64,000 nt of DNA from the NCBI GenBank assembly GCA_031841125.1, contig CM063108.1:43856122-43920121 (forward strand), written 5' to 3'. The translations under genes were made by a program, and so were the position numbers. Below the pieces are notes generated by a model. It saw only the letters and a list, made by a program, of their open reading frames with translations, was not told the DNA's origin and did not search any database. Below are positions 11,528 to 23,287 of the stretch, one piece after another. The stretch's first letter is position 1. Every line of letters begins with the position of its first letter. Source of the stretch: Acanthococcus lagerstroemiae (taxonomy: Eukaryota > Arthropoda > Insecta > Hemiptera > Eriococcidae).

Positions 11528-12010
11528 CGACATTACAATAATACGGATTGCAATACAAATGAGACAGTCTTAAGAGAGTTGAGAAATGGCCATAGTTTTG
11601 CCCCTCTTTGTGCATGGTTTGAACATGCGATCTTCTACATTTATAAACGTGCACAAGAACAGGCAATATTCCGTTTTTATGAAATTGGTGATAAATGTAT
11701 TTTGCACCTAATAACTGACAGGAAAAATGAAAGGCTAACAAACATTAGATTCATTATGTATGGTATTGATTCAGAGAAATCATTAATCACTTATTTTATC
11801 AACCAATTTCTGAAGAATATCAGCAACAATAAGCTTGAGATAAACAACTTTGGAAAATATTTTTGGAAGACTTTACAAAATACTTCGGCCTTATTCATAG
11901 TAGCGACAATGAAAAGTCCACATGTAATAGTTAACGTCTGTGACTACGACATAACTGGCCCGAGTGTAGACACACGCCATTTTTTATCTACTACAAGCAT
12001 TCAATACTAA
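11528..12010 (+). pseudogene. unassigned open reading frame, 160 codons
   Basis: A frame stays open from just after a TAA at 11525 to a TAA at 12008-12010. It is the longest open frame in the window that is not explained by a transposon or a palindrome. It has no ATG until about codon 77 (11756), so as it stands it is an internal exon, a 5'-truncated remnant or chance. Composition is protein-like, with mixed hydrophobic stretches and few low-complexity runs. The family is not recognised and no domain is claimed. No convincing acceptor or donor was identified at either edge. The upstream neighbour is a pyrimidine microsatellite; the downstream neighbour is unassigned sequence with a G-run. Confidence 0.25.
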
Positions 12011-13352
12011 CACCCTATCAATACAGAGCGCGATAAACGTAACATTAGGTTTTTCGGGGGGGGGGGCAGTGATCTCGAAAATTCAATCCGATTTTTAATC
12101 CGACTCTGACTTTAGTTCCAAAATTTGACTTTATACAACGATGTTCACGGGCACTCCGATTATAACGAACAATACAGTAGCGCCTGATTTACTTGGGAGT
12201 GGGGGCAGAGAGGAAACTCAACGTAGAATAATTGGAACAAACTTAGAACTCGTAAACTCCAGTTCGGAAATATTCACAATGGCGTCGTAATGTGATCACT
12301 TTTGTGGAGTTAGAACTCGGGTCCAGGGAAAGGGGAGGGGCAGAGTTACAATTTTCACTTCCAAATTTCAGTATAAAAGCACAAAGAAAAATCTTCAGTT
12401 TGATTTTCACACGCATCTGAAAATGAGAAATAAGATTTTCTAATCAACGGATGAACCGTCAGCTCAAGGGTCGATGCTCTAACCCCTTTCCACCCTGTTA
12501 CAGGCCTGACTCGTGGAGATTGCTCGCTTTCAATGTTGTAACCTAATAAACCTATGCAGGCTAATTTCATTTCGCCTAGAATTGCTGAAAAAAGTTAGAA
12601 CCACTTGGAACAGGCGCACCGACAATTTGAATTTGAAGTACCAGCTCATCCTAGCCCTTACCTATCAGTCGTTCTATTTTATGATTATATTATCGACTCG
12701 AAGAGTCACATTTTCTTCAGCACTGTTAGCTGCGCAGAAATGAGGAGCCGAGCGATGAAATTTCCATCAATTAAAAATCTGCTGAGTTAAAAACCTCTTC
12801 TTATTAAATTAAAGCAACGTGAAAATTTACATGCACATAGAAGGGCGCCGGTATCTATAAATTTATTCTTAAGAATACGGGAAAGCACTGTTAGATTTGA
12901 ACGCCACTATGTCGACCAGAGGGGCAACTGACTTATTAAATCAATTACGGAAACTACAGAACGACTTGAAGTGCTGAGGAAGAAAAAAACTGGATATTCA
13001 GGAGGTTGATTTTTTTTTTTTTAAATTAATTATAATGAACGCAGATAACAGAAATAAATTTATCAGACGCAACCAAGGTCAAAATTCTTTAATAATTCGC
13101 TTTTTCACAGGTTTTGACCCCGTTTTAGTATTATGGTTTACGTTTTCGTCCAGGAATATTAAAGAACGGAAATAACACACGATTTGAGTACATTAGGTTT
13201 GATGTACTGAATAATAATTACAAATATTACTCATCGATAAGGTAAGCTTGCTATTTCTGATAAGCTTTTTTCGCCCTTCTAACTATCTACACATTTACAT
13301 GATGATACATAGTAGGAATATAATTCGAAGAAAGTGGCGAGGAAAAAGTCAA
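12011..13352. other. mostly unassigned, one possible tRNA-like fragment
   Basis: A G-run lies at 12056-12066. On the minus strand at about 12440-12510 the phrase GGTTAGAGCATCGACC is followed by GGTTCATCCG. This resembles tRNA A and B boxes and may be a decayed SINE head. Nothing else was recognised. Confidence 0.3.
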
Positions 13353-13360
13353 GTAACATG

Positions 13361-13597
13361 TAGGGACGTACTAATAGGGAGGAAGGAGACCTTCCCCGTA
13401 GTAATTTTTTACTCAGCAGTTGGGAAAATTTACCATTTCAGTCAGGTGAAGTTGGGAAATTACGGTAGAGTTGGGAAAATCCAACTAGTCAAAAGTGTTT
13501 TTTTCCCGCTTTGATGGTTGGGAATTTTGAGTTGAATCAGTTGGCACTTTCACATTCCTCCACAGCTCCCCCGGAAAAACTCTTCGGTACGTCCCTA
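13361..13597. mobile_element. hAT-type MITE, 237 bp
   Basis: Perfect 11-bp terminal inverted repeats TAGGGACGTAC (13361-13371) and GTACGTCCCTA (13587-13597) are flanked by a perfect 8-bp target duplication GTAACATG (13353-13360 and 13598-13605). An 8-bp duplication with YAGGG ends is the signature of hAT elements. There is no transposase. The interior repeats GTTGGGAAAAT or GTTGGGAATTT several times. A longer copy in the opposite orientation is at 37678-38026. Confidence 0.93.
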
Positions 13598-13912
13598 GTA
13601 ACATGATTCAATCTCAGGAGCAACAAATTATTACACGAGAACCTGTAAGTTCTACTACAGTCCTTGAGAGATGAGTAAGTTCCTGGTATGCAGAGCAGTT
13701 TGCATATGTTACGCCTATTGAAACTGTTAAATCCAAAAAATTATTAATTGTTCAAGACGCACACGTATAGTACAACCAGGGTTAGGCAAATCACAAAGAA
13801 GAAGAAAAAACTGGTTCAATTGCAAAGATTATTCGAATTGATCATTCATTTAAAAAAAAAAAAAAAGATTTGAATCACGGAACAAGGATCAGCCCAGAAG
13901 ATTGATTTTTCC

Positions 13913-14063
13913 CAGTGGCGGATACAGGGGAAGGGGTGTAAGGGGTTCAGATCCCCAGAAATATCTAAATCTGTCTATAGTGACCTAGAGCTATTATGTT
14001 TCAACTATAACGTTTTTCATTCGACACCCCCCCCCCCGAAATTATTTTCTTTATCCACCCTTC
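13913..14063. mobile_element. decayed hAT-type MITE, 151 bp
   Basis: The left end CAGTGGCGGATACAGG matches the inverted right end (TTATCCACCCTTC) at about 10 of 15 positions. The element is flanked by a perfect 8-bp duplication ATTTTTCC (13905-13912 and 14064-14071). The intact duplication rescues an otherwise worn right end. A C-run lies at 14027-14037. Related CAGTGGCG elements are at 23288, 32676, 39542 and 63302. Confidence 0.85.
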
Positions 14064-14071
14064 ATTTTTCC

Positions 14072-14739
14072 AAATCATTTTCATGAATGAAACTTGCAAA
14101 AAATACCCACAAATTCAAAAGTTATAAAATATCGATACGTACACGTTTTCACTTCTTGTAAATTTCGATAGGTAGTTTGAACTTTAAAAACGATGCGAAA
14201 ATTTATAGTTCGGTTCATGAGAGAGGGATTCAGGGATTCAGATAGCAAATTACGGGTTGCTAAACGAAAATCATTCATATCACCGATCGAATCGCAAACT
14301 TTTCGATCTGGACTACTAAATGATCCAAACTTGACCAAAATCTGCAGTAGTCCGAAGTGTAGCAAAGTTTTGAGTGTGAACCCCCAAGGTCATATGCAGC
14401 AGTTGCTGCATCAGCTGCAAGAGCAGTCCCGGAAAATTCTGGGGGGTTCCACAAATCTGAGAGGAAGAAGAAATTAAAGATAGAATAAAAATATCAGAGG
14501 AACAAAAACGAGAGGAAAGGAAACACGATTAACCTGAGAGTCGCTAAGGCTATACAAGTCTCGGTAAAGACACTTTATCAATCCTGCAGGCTTTCTGAGG
14601 ATTTAAAGATTTTTCATGGTGCCTTTAAGATTTGTATTAAGCTGGCTCATCAAAGAAACTCTGATACTCTTGAAGTGTTTTCTATTTCAGTTTAGTAACC
14701 CTAAGTACATCCTCCGTGTATCGACGCCTGGTTCAGTCT
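14072..14739. other. unassigned, with a 94-codon open frame
   Basis: The plus-strand frame at 14193-14477 includes a Gln-rich stretch (residues about 68-80), followed by a second Leu/Ser-rich stretch near 14530-14690 broken by stops. It could be the worn 5' part of the LINE that follows, or unrelated. No domain was recognised. Confidence 0.25.
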
Positions 14740-16421
14740 TCACAAACTTTCACCAGAAACTATACGAAGAAAAGGGTAGAAGTGATTATGAAGAAAAAAC
14801 AAACAGCGAGGATACAGAAAATATGGAGAAGGAACCCAAATTCGTAACTGAAGAAGTAATAGTAATAATCAACAAATTAAAACCAAACAAAAGACCAGGA
14901 CACGATGAAATAAAGAATGAATATATAAAATTGGGGGGGGGGAGAAAAAATGGCCAGAACACTCACGAAATTTTTTAACATAATTTTATAAAATGGAAAA
15001 ATACCCAAAGATTGGAAATACTCGAATATAATAACATTATTTAAAAAAGGAGATATATACAAAATCGAAAATTACCGCCCCATAACCTTAAGTCCTACGA
15101 TAGCAAAAATTTTTTCAAATTTGCTGGAAACAAGAATCCGAGCAATTTTATCACATCAACAGTCTGCGAATCAAGCAGGATTTAGGAAATTGTTCTCAAC
15201 ACTCTGGACCATTTACACACCATGAATCAAACTACAGAAAAAAGTTTAGAATACAAAATTGAACTACATATTGCACTAATTGATTATAACAAAGCCTTCG
15301 ATTCCCTAAAGCACCATTTCATGTTCTCAGCATAGGAAAACCAAGGTATTCCCCAAAATATTTCATACAGTTAGTAAAAGAAATGTATAAAGGGCTAAAA
15401 GCAAAGGTGATAACAGACGCTGAGGGAAAATACTTTAATATACGCAAAGGAGTCAAACAAGGGGACCCATTATCTCTATAATCTTATTTTCAATACTGCT
15501 CTTGAAGAAATGTTCAGAAAAATAAATTGGGAAGGAAAGGGGATAAATATTAATGGGAAATACATGTCAAACCTGAGGTTCGCAGATGATGTAGCCCTTT
15601 TTGCCAACACAAAAGAAGAATTGATAAAAATGATAAACGAAATAAAAGAATTCGAAAATGAAACAGGATTGACAATGAATATAGAAAAAACAAAAATTTT
15701 GACCAACTCAGAAGACTTGAAACTAATTGTAATGAAGGACAATCTAAAAATAGAAGTAGTGAAAGAAGCAACATACCTTGGCAATCAATATCTTTTGAAA
15801 ATCGTACGGAGAAAGAAATAAACGCAAGAATTACAAAGGCATGGTCAAAGTACTGGTCTCTTAAAAATATTTTTAAAGGCTCCTTCACCTCCTCGCAAAA
15901 GAGTGAAATGTTCAATGGGTGTGTCTTCCCAACTCTAATATATGGATGCCAAACATGGTCACTAAATCAAAAACTTTTGAATAAAATAAAAACTACACAG
16001 AACACAATGGAAGATCAATTTTGGGTATAAAAAGAAAAGATCATACAAAACTAGAATTTATCAAAAAGAAATTGAGAAATAATCAAGATGGAGTGAGAAC
16101 AATAAGGAGGCTGAAATGGGAGTGGGCAGGACACATTTCAATATTAAAAGACGAAAGATGGACTTATTCTACAACCTTTTGGCAACTTTTCGAACACAAA
16201 AGAAATCGGGGAAACCAAAAACCAAGATGGGCGGATGATATAAATAGATTCCTCAATAGTCAAAATTTTCAAAGAATAGCCATTCATAGACAAGAATGGG
16301 AGCGCCTACAGGAATCCTTTGCTCTCTATGGGTCAGGAGGGGCGTGAGCCCTATAACCATAAATAACATGTTTAGGTTACAACAACAATTCCCAATAAAG
16401 GATATTGACTTGAATTGAATT
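14740..16421 (+). pseudogene. RTE-like LINE reverse transcriptase, dead copy
   Basis: Pieces of a LINE polyprotein follow each other in three frames. In order they are a linker with NKLKPNKRPGHDEIKNE near 14875, NYRPITLSP near 15070, QAGFRK near 15175, IDYNKAFDSLKHHF near 15280, VKQGDP near 15452, the catalytic-type box FADD near 15582, and a C-terminal WEWAGHIS/KPRWADDI region near 16115-16240. The motifs are those of endonuclease-reverse transcriptase LINEs; the C-terminal W-GH and RW-D-I pattern points to the RTE group. Several frameshifts and stops (for example after 15338 and 15480) make it a pseudogene. The endonuclease domain is missing, so it is 5'-truncated. The end at ATAAAGGATATTGACTTGAA fits a 3' terminus. 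Its own 3' UTR is short. Confidence 0.88.
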
Positions 16422-16424
16422 TTG

Positions 16425-16640
16425 TTTAGGACTTTTTAGGATAATTCCACACTTTTCAAAACTCGTCCATACTCATTCCAGGATCATTGAAACTAGTCAG
16501 ACTTTGAGGCTCTTCAAGAATCTTATATTGTTCTAGTAGCCTTCTTTTAACACTTCTGCAGATTCAGTTAGGGCTCGTTAAGACCTTTCCAGTCGTATTC
16601 ATGACTTGTTGCGGCTCTGATATTTTTCAAAACTTTTCAG
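16425..16640. repeat. degenerate AGACTCGTT/GACTTTT repeat
   Basis: Short phrases such as AGGACTTTTTAGG, AAAACTCGTC, AGTCAGACTTT and GGGCTCGTTAAGAC recur every 15-30 bp. The same style fills 23060-23940. It is cryptic simple sequence, not coding. Confidence 0.45.
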
Positions 16641-17140
16641 GTAACCGAAAGTCATTTTATTTAAGATTGTTCAAAATTTTCTCGGACTATTTGAAATGGT
16701 TTGCTCCAACCGGCGAAATTTCTCTTTTATTTGCTCCGAAAATCCACCAGCCATTTTTTTGGAATTCGAACAGTTTTTCAGAAGGGGAAGGTGTGTCAAG
16801 TTCAACTGAAAATTTCCCATGAGAAAAATAGCGATTTTGTTTTGACAACTTTTAGAAGTAGTGTTTAGTCAAGAAAAATAGTTTGACCATTAAAATTCGT
16901 TATCATTAGTGTACCACTTCGAAACACTAAAATAGGTAAAAATATTTAAATAAAATACGTAACTAATAAACATACATATTAAATAGTGCGTAGAGCGAAC
17001 ATCGTTATGTGAATACTCTCGCCTCGACATACTCGTATAAGTGCTTTTATGTTTACAGACTATATTCAACGTAGTGCATGTTGTAGACGGAACCAGCACC
17101 ATCACCTATCTTCGTATAGGAAGTCAACAACTATTCAGCC
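16641..17140. other. no recognised feature
   Basis: No gene, RNA or clear repeat could be supported. Confidence 0.4.
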
Positions 17141-17345
17141 ATGATAAACAAAATTAAATTCTGCATCGAGGATGCACAATTTTTGAATAAATCCTTAGCT
17201 AATAACATAGTCAAAATTAATGTCAGTTCACCTGACAGCTACAGGAAATTAGTCGCCGAGTTGATGTCAGAGGAAATAAGCTTCTATAAGTACCAACTTG
17301 AATAGAACGTGCCTTCAAGGTGGCGGTTAGGCACCTACAAATAAT
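17141..17345 (+). pseudogene. LINE ORF1/gag-like fragment (pre-C2HC region)
   Basis: A 54-codon frame (17141-17305) ends in a stop and continues for a few codons in the same frame. The pattern VKINVSSPDSYRKLV followed by ISFYKYQLE matches the region that precedes the CCHC zinc knuckles in insect LINE ORF1/gag proteins (K-I-P-S-S-P-D-Y-R-L-V, then F-H-T-Y-Q-L-K). Such proteins coat retroelement RNA. No zinc knuckles follow here, so only a scrap remains. The identification is by pattern memory and is moderate in strength. Confidence 0.5.
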
Positions 17346-17399
17346 AATAAAACCGAAATTGTTGCTATCAGTTATCATTATTTATTTTTCATTAGGTAT

Positions 17400-17545
17400 T
17401 TCATCTCTTGGGCGCACCTTCAAACTGCGAAGCGGCGGACTAACGTTAGACTGCCGTCGTGCAGCAACAACACGCCAACTCAATAAGCTCATGGCTGGAA
17501 TAAGAATAAATTTCCATGGAAATTTCAACCACTGAACTAAATTGT
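17400..17545 (+). mobile_element. LINE 3' fragment with AAATTTCCATGGAAATTTC
   Basis: The phrase at about 17508-17530 matches the family seen at 221-590 and is preceded by GCAGCAACAACACGCC. It is a short dead fragment lying just after the ORF1-like scrap. Confidence 0.4.
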
Positions 17546-18030
17546 GATCATGAAGAGTTAAATCATATGGATTGGATCAGGAAAAATGTCATGATCGTGC
17601 AATTTTTTCAAATCTTTTTGCTGTTTAAAACACAATTTTGTCCGATTCTTGTTAGATTTTTGATTTCAGATCACGATCTTAAATTAATTTAAATATACAT
17701 ATATAAAAGATTCGATCTTTTTCATCATGAATTTAATAATTATTTGATGGTCTTAGATCATGCTCTTTTTAAACCCTCGTGATATTTTTGATCTAAATAT
17801 CGTATGATGATTTTTTTCACCCGAGTCTAAGAACATAATAATGCAGATTGTAGGCAAATCATTCACAAAAGTGAAAATTTTTTCGATTCAAAAAATCTTA
17901 GATCATAATCTTAAGATCCTTTCAATCTATTTGATTTGTAAATCACGATTTTGCTCAATTTTTGTGATCGTTTAAATTTCAGATTACATTAGATATCGGA
18001 AAAAGATTACACACATTCAGATCACAAATC
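17546..18030. repeat. degenerate GATC/AGATC-rich simple sequence
   Basis: Phrases such as TAGATCATG, TCAGATCACGATCTTAA and GATTTTTGATC recur irregularly over about 480 bp. It is probably an eroded short-period repeat. Confidence 0.4.
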
Positions 18031-18149
18031 TAATGACCCGAAGGTTGTTTTTCTGTATTCTTGGCATGCCAACTGCTTCCTCCTGCATCGGAGGTCCTTC
18101 TATGCGGCATCTTCTAATGATGAAATTTCCAATTCCGTTCTTACATACA

Positions 18150-18415
18150 GTGAACTCGCGTTAATTCGAACCCCGATATTTCGAAAACCCGCACAATTTG
18201 AACAATATTCTCGCGACCCCTAGGAAAAGTCGCGGTAATTCCAATAAAAAAAACACATCGTTTTAGTCCCGTTGGATAATGCGAATTTCTTAAAACTGAA
18301 TATTCGTATAATTCGAAATGTTTCTCGAAATCCTTCTATAATTCGAATTTTGCAGGTCTTCCCCCTATAATTTGAACGCTGTGATACTTCTGCTTTTGAT
18401 AATTCGAACTTCATA
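18150..18415 (+). mobile_element. pogo/Tigger-like terminus, partial
   Basis: After a TA (18148-18149) the sequence starts CAGTGAACTCGCGTTAATTC and then repeats TAATTCGAA-type phrases at about 18300, 18310, 18340 and 18400. A CAGT start with 'cgnnTTAATTCGAAC' is typical of pogo/Tigger element ends. A matching inverted end was not found, so this is a partial copy. Confidence 0.45.
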
Positions 18416-18801
18416 CTTTTTATATTATGTATGTACTACACTCATAAGTCGGGTAAATGTCCGGGAACCGTATCGATTGCTCTTTGTTACATTTCGACTT
18501 AAAAATAAAAAATTACAATGGAAAATGAAATAACACAGAACTCTTTTGATAATTTATAAAAGAATAGTGGCCCAAAGACATTTTTAAATCGAAGTAATCA
18601 AAAAATAATTTGTATGGGCAGCCCTTGCTCCGAAGTGTTCAGAAATTTTGAGGGCTTCCACAAGATTGGGATCCTGTTACAACTCTTGAACCCGGGCCTG
18701 AATTATGTATTTCGGAAAAGAGACCTAAAAGTATTCAGTGTTGGATTATTTTTGCGGGGCATTTCTGAACTATTACTGAAGCTATGGAATAATTAAGGTA
18801 A

Positions 18802-19335
18802 GACACTAAATATCGCCCACCTTTTTTCAAAACTTCGAAAGGTTGCACCTAAAATTGAGATATCTCGAAAAATACATATTCAGGTTGCAGAAAGAACCTT
18901 TAGCAACTTCCCGGATTTTTGGGCCAAAATTTCAATTACCTAAAGGAGAAGTAGTTGCATTTTTCAAAAAAGTACCGAAACGAGGCTCTTGAAAAATGGG
19001 CTTCTAATATCGCCTACCAAAGAATATTTCAAAAAAATACCAACAACTGGTACCTCTTTCATCACGTAAACGACTTATTTAGACGAAGTACACCTACAAT
19101 TTTAAACATGTAAAAATATACTTTGTAATTTTCTTCAGTGTTTCAGAGTAGATTTCGGTTTATCGAACGCATTTGATGCTTTCATCAAGCCCATTTGTAT
19201 TTTTTTTGTTTTTGTTTTTTTCGAACGGCAGAAACAGCCAAACTCGTTTGCCTCTACGACCAGCCACATATGAGGATATTTCGCTTTAAAAATACAATAT
19301 TTGGTAAATTTCAGAAGTGGGCGATATTAGGGAAT
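18802..19335. repeat. weak inverted pair around 530 bp
   Basis: CTAAATATCGCCCACCT near 18808 and its inverted relative AGTGGGCGATATTAGG near 19315 bound the interval; AATATCGCC also occurs near 19010. This could be a worn DNA element. No target duplication was seen. Confidence 0.3.
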
Positions 19336-19488
19336 GTGCGCATTTTACACAAAATAATTTAAAAATTATGAAAAGTGAAAAAGAAACTCACCCGAACTTG
19401 GTAGTCGGTATTTTGCCTTCACAAACATTATTTTCGGTGATAACGATTTTTTTTTTGTCTTGCGAGGCTTACATTTTCTGCGACATCA

Positions 19489-19756
19489 TATGGACGCTGT
19501 TCAGCGAGACAGAACCAAGTGACATTTGTTGACAAAATGAATAATTATTAGTATCGTTCGAAAGCGCGTAAAAAGTAGAATTTTTCGAAACTGGGCCCCT
19601 GATTCAAAAATGTGTACTCACGTTAAAAAAAGCTTATCAGTAAACGCTATGTCATTTTGTAGTTTCTCCATGGTTCTTCAACTTCAAATCACGTGTTCTC
19701 AAAAAACAGATTTTGTCGTTTGGTTCTGTCTTGCTTAACAGCGTCCATATATCAAC
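19489..19756. repeat. inverted repeat with ~40-bp arms
   Basis: ATATGGACGCTGTTCAGCGA at about 19489, followed by GACAGAACCAAGTGACA, is repeated inverted at about 19707-19754 (TTGTCGTTTGGTTCTGTCTT then GCTTAACAGCGTCCATAT). The spacer is about 180 bp. It is probably a fragment of a foldback element. Confidence 0.65.
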
Positions 19757-19862
19757 AGAACGCACCTAGTAATATAATTGACCACCAGGTTGTGCAATCA
19801 ACAGACGAGATATTGAGGTGGACGATTTTGGAAGGCTGGGCGATCTTTGGTGTCATCGCTAC

Positions 19863-20339
19863 TAGAGCTGTCAAAAATATGCTTTAAAAACAGGTGAAAT
19901 ATGCGCATATTTTATGCTTTTTTGGTCGCTAAATATGCCAAAAATATTCTCTAAAAAGTGAAAATTTTCCAAAATATGCTGCTCGAATATGAATTTTATT
20001 TTGGAGGGGCAAATGAGTAGATTACAACGGCAACAGTGTTTCATGAAGTTTTCCCTACCGACGCGACAAAAAACAGTGAACCAAACAATGTTGCCACAAC
20101 GGATAACTAAAAATGCAAAAATTTAGAAAATTTGATAAAAATAGGCTCCAAATATGCAAAAAGAAAACCAAAAAAAACCCACCAAATATACAATTACGAG
20201 TATGTCAAAATATGCGAAAATATGCAATTTTAAATAGGGCTTATTTTGTTCAGAATTTCATGTTTCCAAAGATATCTTCAAAATGCCCAACTTGCTTCAC
20301 AGAGGAAAAATATGTCAAAGCATACTTTTGACAGCCCTA
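19863..20339. mobile_element. hAT-like MITE, 477 bp
   Basis: The left end TAGAGCTGTCAAAAATATGC and the inverted right end TAGGGCTGTCAAAAGTATGC match at 18 of 20 positions. The interior is rich in AAATATGC phrases in both orientations. Flanking octamers (ATCGCTAC and GGCATTAC) agree only at half their positions, so the target duplication is lost or the ends are slightly off. No transposase. Confidence 0.7.
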
Positions 20340-22239
20340 GGCATTACCTTAAATAATGCCTTAGTTGAGGTGATGAAATTTGAATTGCGAAAATACATGT
20401 TTTAATGTAAGATATAAAACTAGAACTTTGAACTTTCATTTCAAGAAATCAAAGCTTTATTTCAACTTTATTATCGGTTCAAAAGCATTGGTGGTACTAC
20501 GAATTTTCACTTTACTATTCTATTCGGTCGTTTGGTTGTAATTAAATCACAAAACATGCAAATCTATGTTATACTCGTATTATATGCACAGAAAATTATA
20601 GCGCAACTAATCAAGCGTAACTGAGCGAGAAGATAAGGATGGTTACCATGATATTTCTATGCCACACCAAAAGAGAGTTAAAGCTAGTCCTAATATTCCG
20701 GGTCGTTCAACAGTTTGCTCTCCCTGGCTCGCTTCAGTTTATTTTATGACTGCATGAGTACAAGATGTAACACATCAATTTTGTCCATCAATGTAAAAAA
20801 CTGCGAACAAGAAGTGTCTTCCATTTGAACTCTACGTTTAGAACTCTTCTTTGCCATGTTTTACGTACATGGTCGATTTCCGTCATCACGAATCTCTGGT
20901 CACGCCATTGAATACCGTTACAAGCATACAATAATATCATTTCTTGAAACGTAGCATTTTTTTATTCAATCCTAGAGCACTTTTCACTTTGAAATATATG
21001 TACTTCTATTAATTTAAGTTGGTCGATTTTGATGTTTGTGTTCGTCAGAAAACATGAGAAAATCACGTTAGTATATAAAGTAAGTATGTGCGTCCTCTAG
21101 TTCACCGCTATTTAATATCCTCTACAAATCAGAGAATAAATTAAACAACTTCATTAGGTACTTCTTTTTTTAATGAAGTGATACTTCTTTACCGATTAAT
21201 CGGCTTCTTTTTTTTAAGGAACCAATTATTTTCAACCAATCGATTCTTTGTGATTACCCATTCAATTAAGGTATCGACGGGTAATACAGGCCATGTTTTA
21301 ATAGGCCCCCTTCCCACTCATGTCGAGAACTATGAAATATTTGAAGCATATGGCTGCACTGATTGATGTTCGGTATCATACCATAACACCGTACATCATT
21401 GCGGAAGTGATCTATCCACATGAATTGTATTTGAGGAAGTTTGTTCGAAAAACGTGATACGCAAAATCGTCGAAGTTGAGAAATCACCGGTTTTCAAAAA
21501 GCGCCAAATCTACTTTCAGTAAACCTAAGTACGAATTTTTTAAATGATTATTGGGGAAATTTTACGAGTTTTCTGAATATGTAAATAATGAGAGGTCATC
21601 GAGCTCGTTTTATCCAGGAAAAGTAATTTTTATGAAAAAAGTCGTAAATGCAAATGGGCGGGTACTATGGTCATACCTATTCGATTGAATTTATTGATTC
21701 ACAAATGAGCCAAAAAACGTAATTTATCATTCTCTCATGTACTTTTATATTAGCATCTTCAATTACCTATAGAAATGCATCACGGGCAACATTGTAAGAA
21801 ATTATGACTTTCTTTAAATTGTCGCTCATTGAAGCAAAAGGTTTATTATCAATTGTACCCTGAATTAGCTATTGCTAAGATGCTGACCCCTTCCCTCTAT
21901 GAGATAATAATGTAGAAAAAATCAATCATCGAAGAAACAGATGTATTTCTTGATTCTCCCCCCTCTCCGTTTTTCAGCATTATAGAAAAAATTAAACACC
22001 CATGCCTATATGTATTGTGTGCCTTTGACTTTAATATGGGCCACCAAAGCCTTTTTTCATTCGGCTCTGAACGGCTGTAAATCGATTTTCGGAAGTGTTG
22101 GTGCACATATTCTGATAGTATATTGACTCCACTACACTTTACACTTTGAGAATTTCAAAAGAACAAAAACTTAGCTCACCGGGGAGATTCCCGCTTAGGG
22201 GGCCCATATTACTCGACGATACCTTACTTTGAGTGACTA
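20340..22239. other. no recognised feature
   Basis: AT-rich sequence with scattered short open frames and no coding signal that could be supported. No clear repeat boundary was recognised. Confidence 0.4.
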
Positions 22240-22981
22240 TACAAAGGGTGGGCCAAAGGTCATTGCGCGACGCTCAGTACGGACTATGTGCGCGATCTAG
22301 TGGAGTGCGACCGAACTAAAAGTGAAGAAAAGAGACTAAAACGAGCGCGCTTGCGTACATAGTCGCCGAGCTATAGCGGTTTGAAGTGAATGTATTCGGA
22401 TGTCGCCTACAAGCTAAACGTGTGTTCTACAAAATGTGCGAATTTTAGAACGGAACAAGGGTGGGTGACCCGGTATTGTGTTCGTTGTAGTCTCGTTGTG
22501 GTCTGACATTCGCTACGAGATGTGCGGTCCTCAGCAATCAAAGCTGCCACTGCGTGTTCCGGTTTACTTCGGTTACACTCGTTCGCGGTTGCCCAGTTTG
22601 CGGAATTGATGAGGCTGATGTGCTGCTGTCGCGAAATTCCTTATGCCACCGCTGAATTGTTCTTTTCGGCATCAGGCTCGTACCATACACGCCTTCCATT
22701 TCATCACACGTTTGCTTTGATGTCAGACCACGACAAACACAATTCCGGATCGCTCACTCTTGTTCTGTTCTTAAATTCGCACATTTTGTACAACACACGT
22801 TTAGCTTGTAGGCGACATCCGAACACATTAACTTCAAACCGCTGTAGCTCGGCGACTATGTACGCAAGCGCGCTCGTTTTGAATTCTTTTCAACTGGAAA
22901 TTGAATAGACTTCATTTTTAGTTCAGTCGCACTCCGCTAGATACAGAGCGTCAAGCTATGACTTTTGGACCACCATTTATA
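22240..22981. mobile_element. mariner derivative with ~265-bp inverted arms
   Basis: The ends TACAAAGGGTGGGCCAAAGG and (inverted) TATAAATGGTGGTCCAAAAG match at 16 of 20 positions and begin with TA. The arms continue for about 265-270 bp (22240-22512 against 22720-22981). The unique centre carries the start of a mariner-type transposase on the minus strand. The left arm is thus an inverted copy of the transposase 5' end, and the true 3' half of the element is gone. The structure fits internal rearrangement during a failed transposition. Tc1/mariner elements insert at TA, which fits the TA at both ends. Confidence 0.8.
22538..22699 (-). pseudogene. mariner transposase N-terminal fragment
   Basis: The minus-strand frame from ATG at 22699 to a stop at 22538 has 53 codons. 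The pattern VYGTSLMPKRTIQRWHKEF followed by TGQPRTSVTEVNRNT is that of the second helix-turn-helix and linker of mariner transposases (V-Y-G, T-(I/V)-x-x-W-H-K-x-F, then G-x-P-x-T-S). Homologous sequence continues in another frame past the stop (AALIAEDRTS near 22515-22545), so a frameshift is present. The catalytic domain is absent. It can bind nothing by itself as far as sequence shows; it is a relic inside the inverted-arm element. Confidence 0.7.
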
Positions 22982-23059
22982 TCTGATTCATAAATTACTT
23001 TTAATTAATCGGTGATTACTTGGTTGCTTCTGATCTATCTGCTTTTATTTTTATTTTTA

Positions 23060-23287
23060 AAATTTTTGTTAGAACACTTGAAGCTTTTTGAGACATGTAC
23101 CTATACTAAGACGTCCATTAAGAAACCTCAGTGCCCACTTAAGACAGTCCACATTTAAGACTTGGTAAAGCTCATGAATTCAAGAATCAAGATGCACTGA
23201 CTGTTCAATACGCGCTCAAGATTTTTGGCTTTGTTAAAACTCTTTAAGCCTTGACCAAAGACTCACCAAGATTATTTCATCCCTACT
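23060..23287. repeat. degenerate AAGACT repeat, first part
   Basis: Phrases like TTAAGACAGTCC, TTAAGACTTGG and AAAGACTCACCAAG recur. It continues after the inserted MITE at 23603. Same style as 16425-16640. Confidence 0.45.

Noticed and set aside
22522..22908. 128-codon plus-strand open frame
   Set aside because: It is antisense to a mariner transposase remnant and spans the inverted arm of that element; it has no domain of its own.
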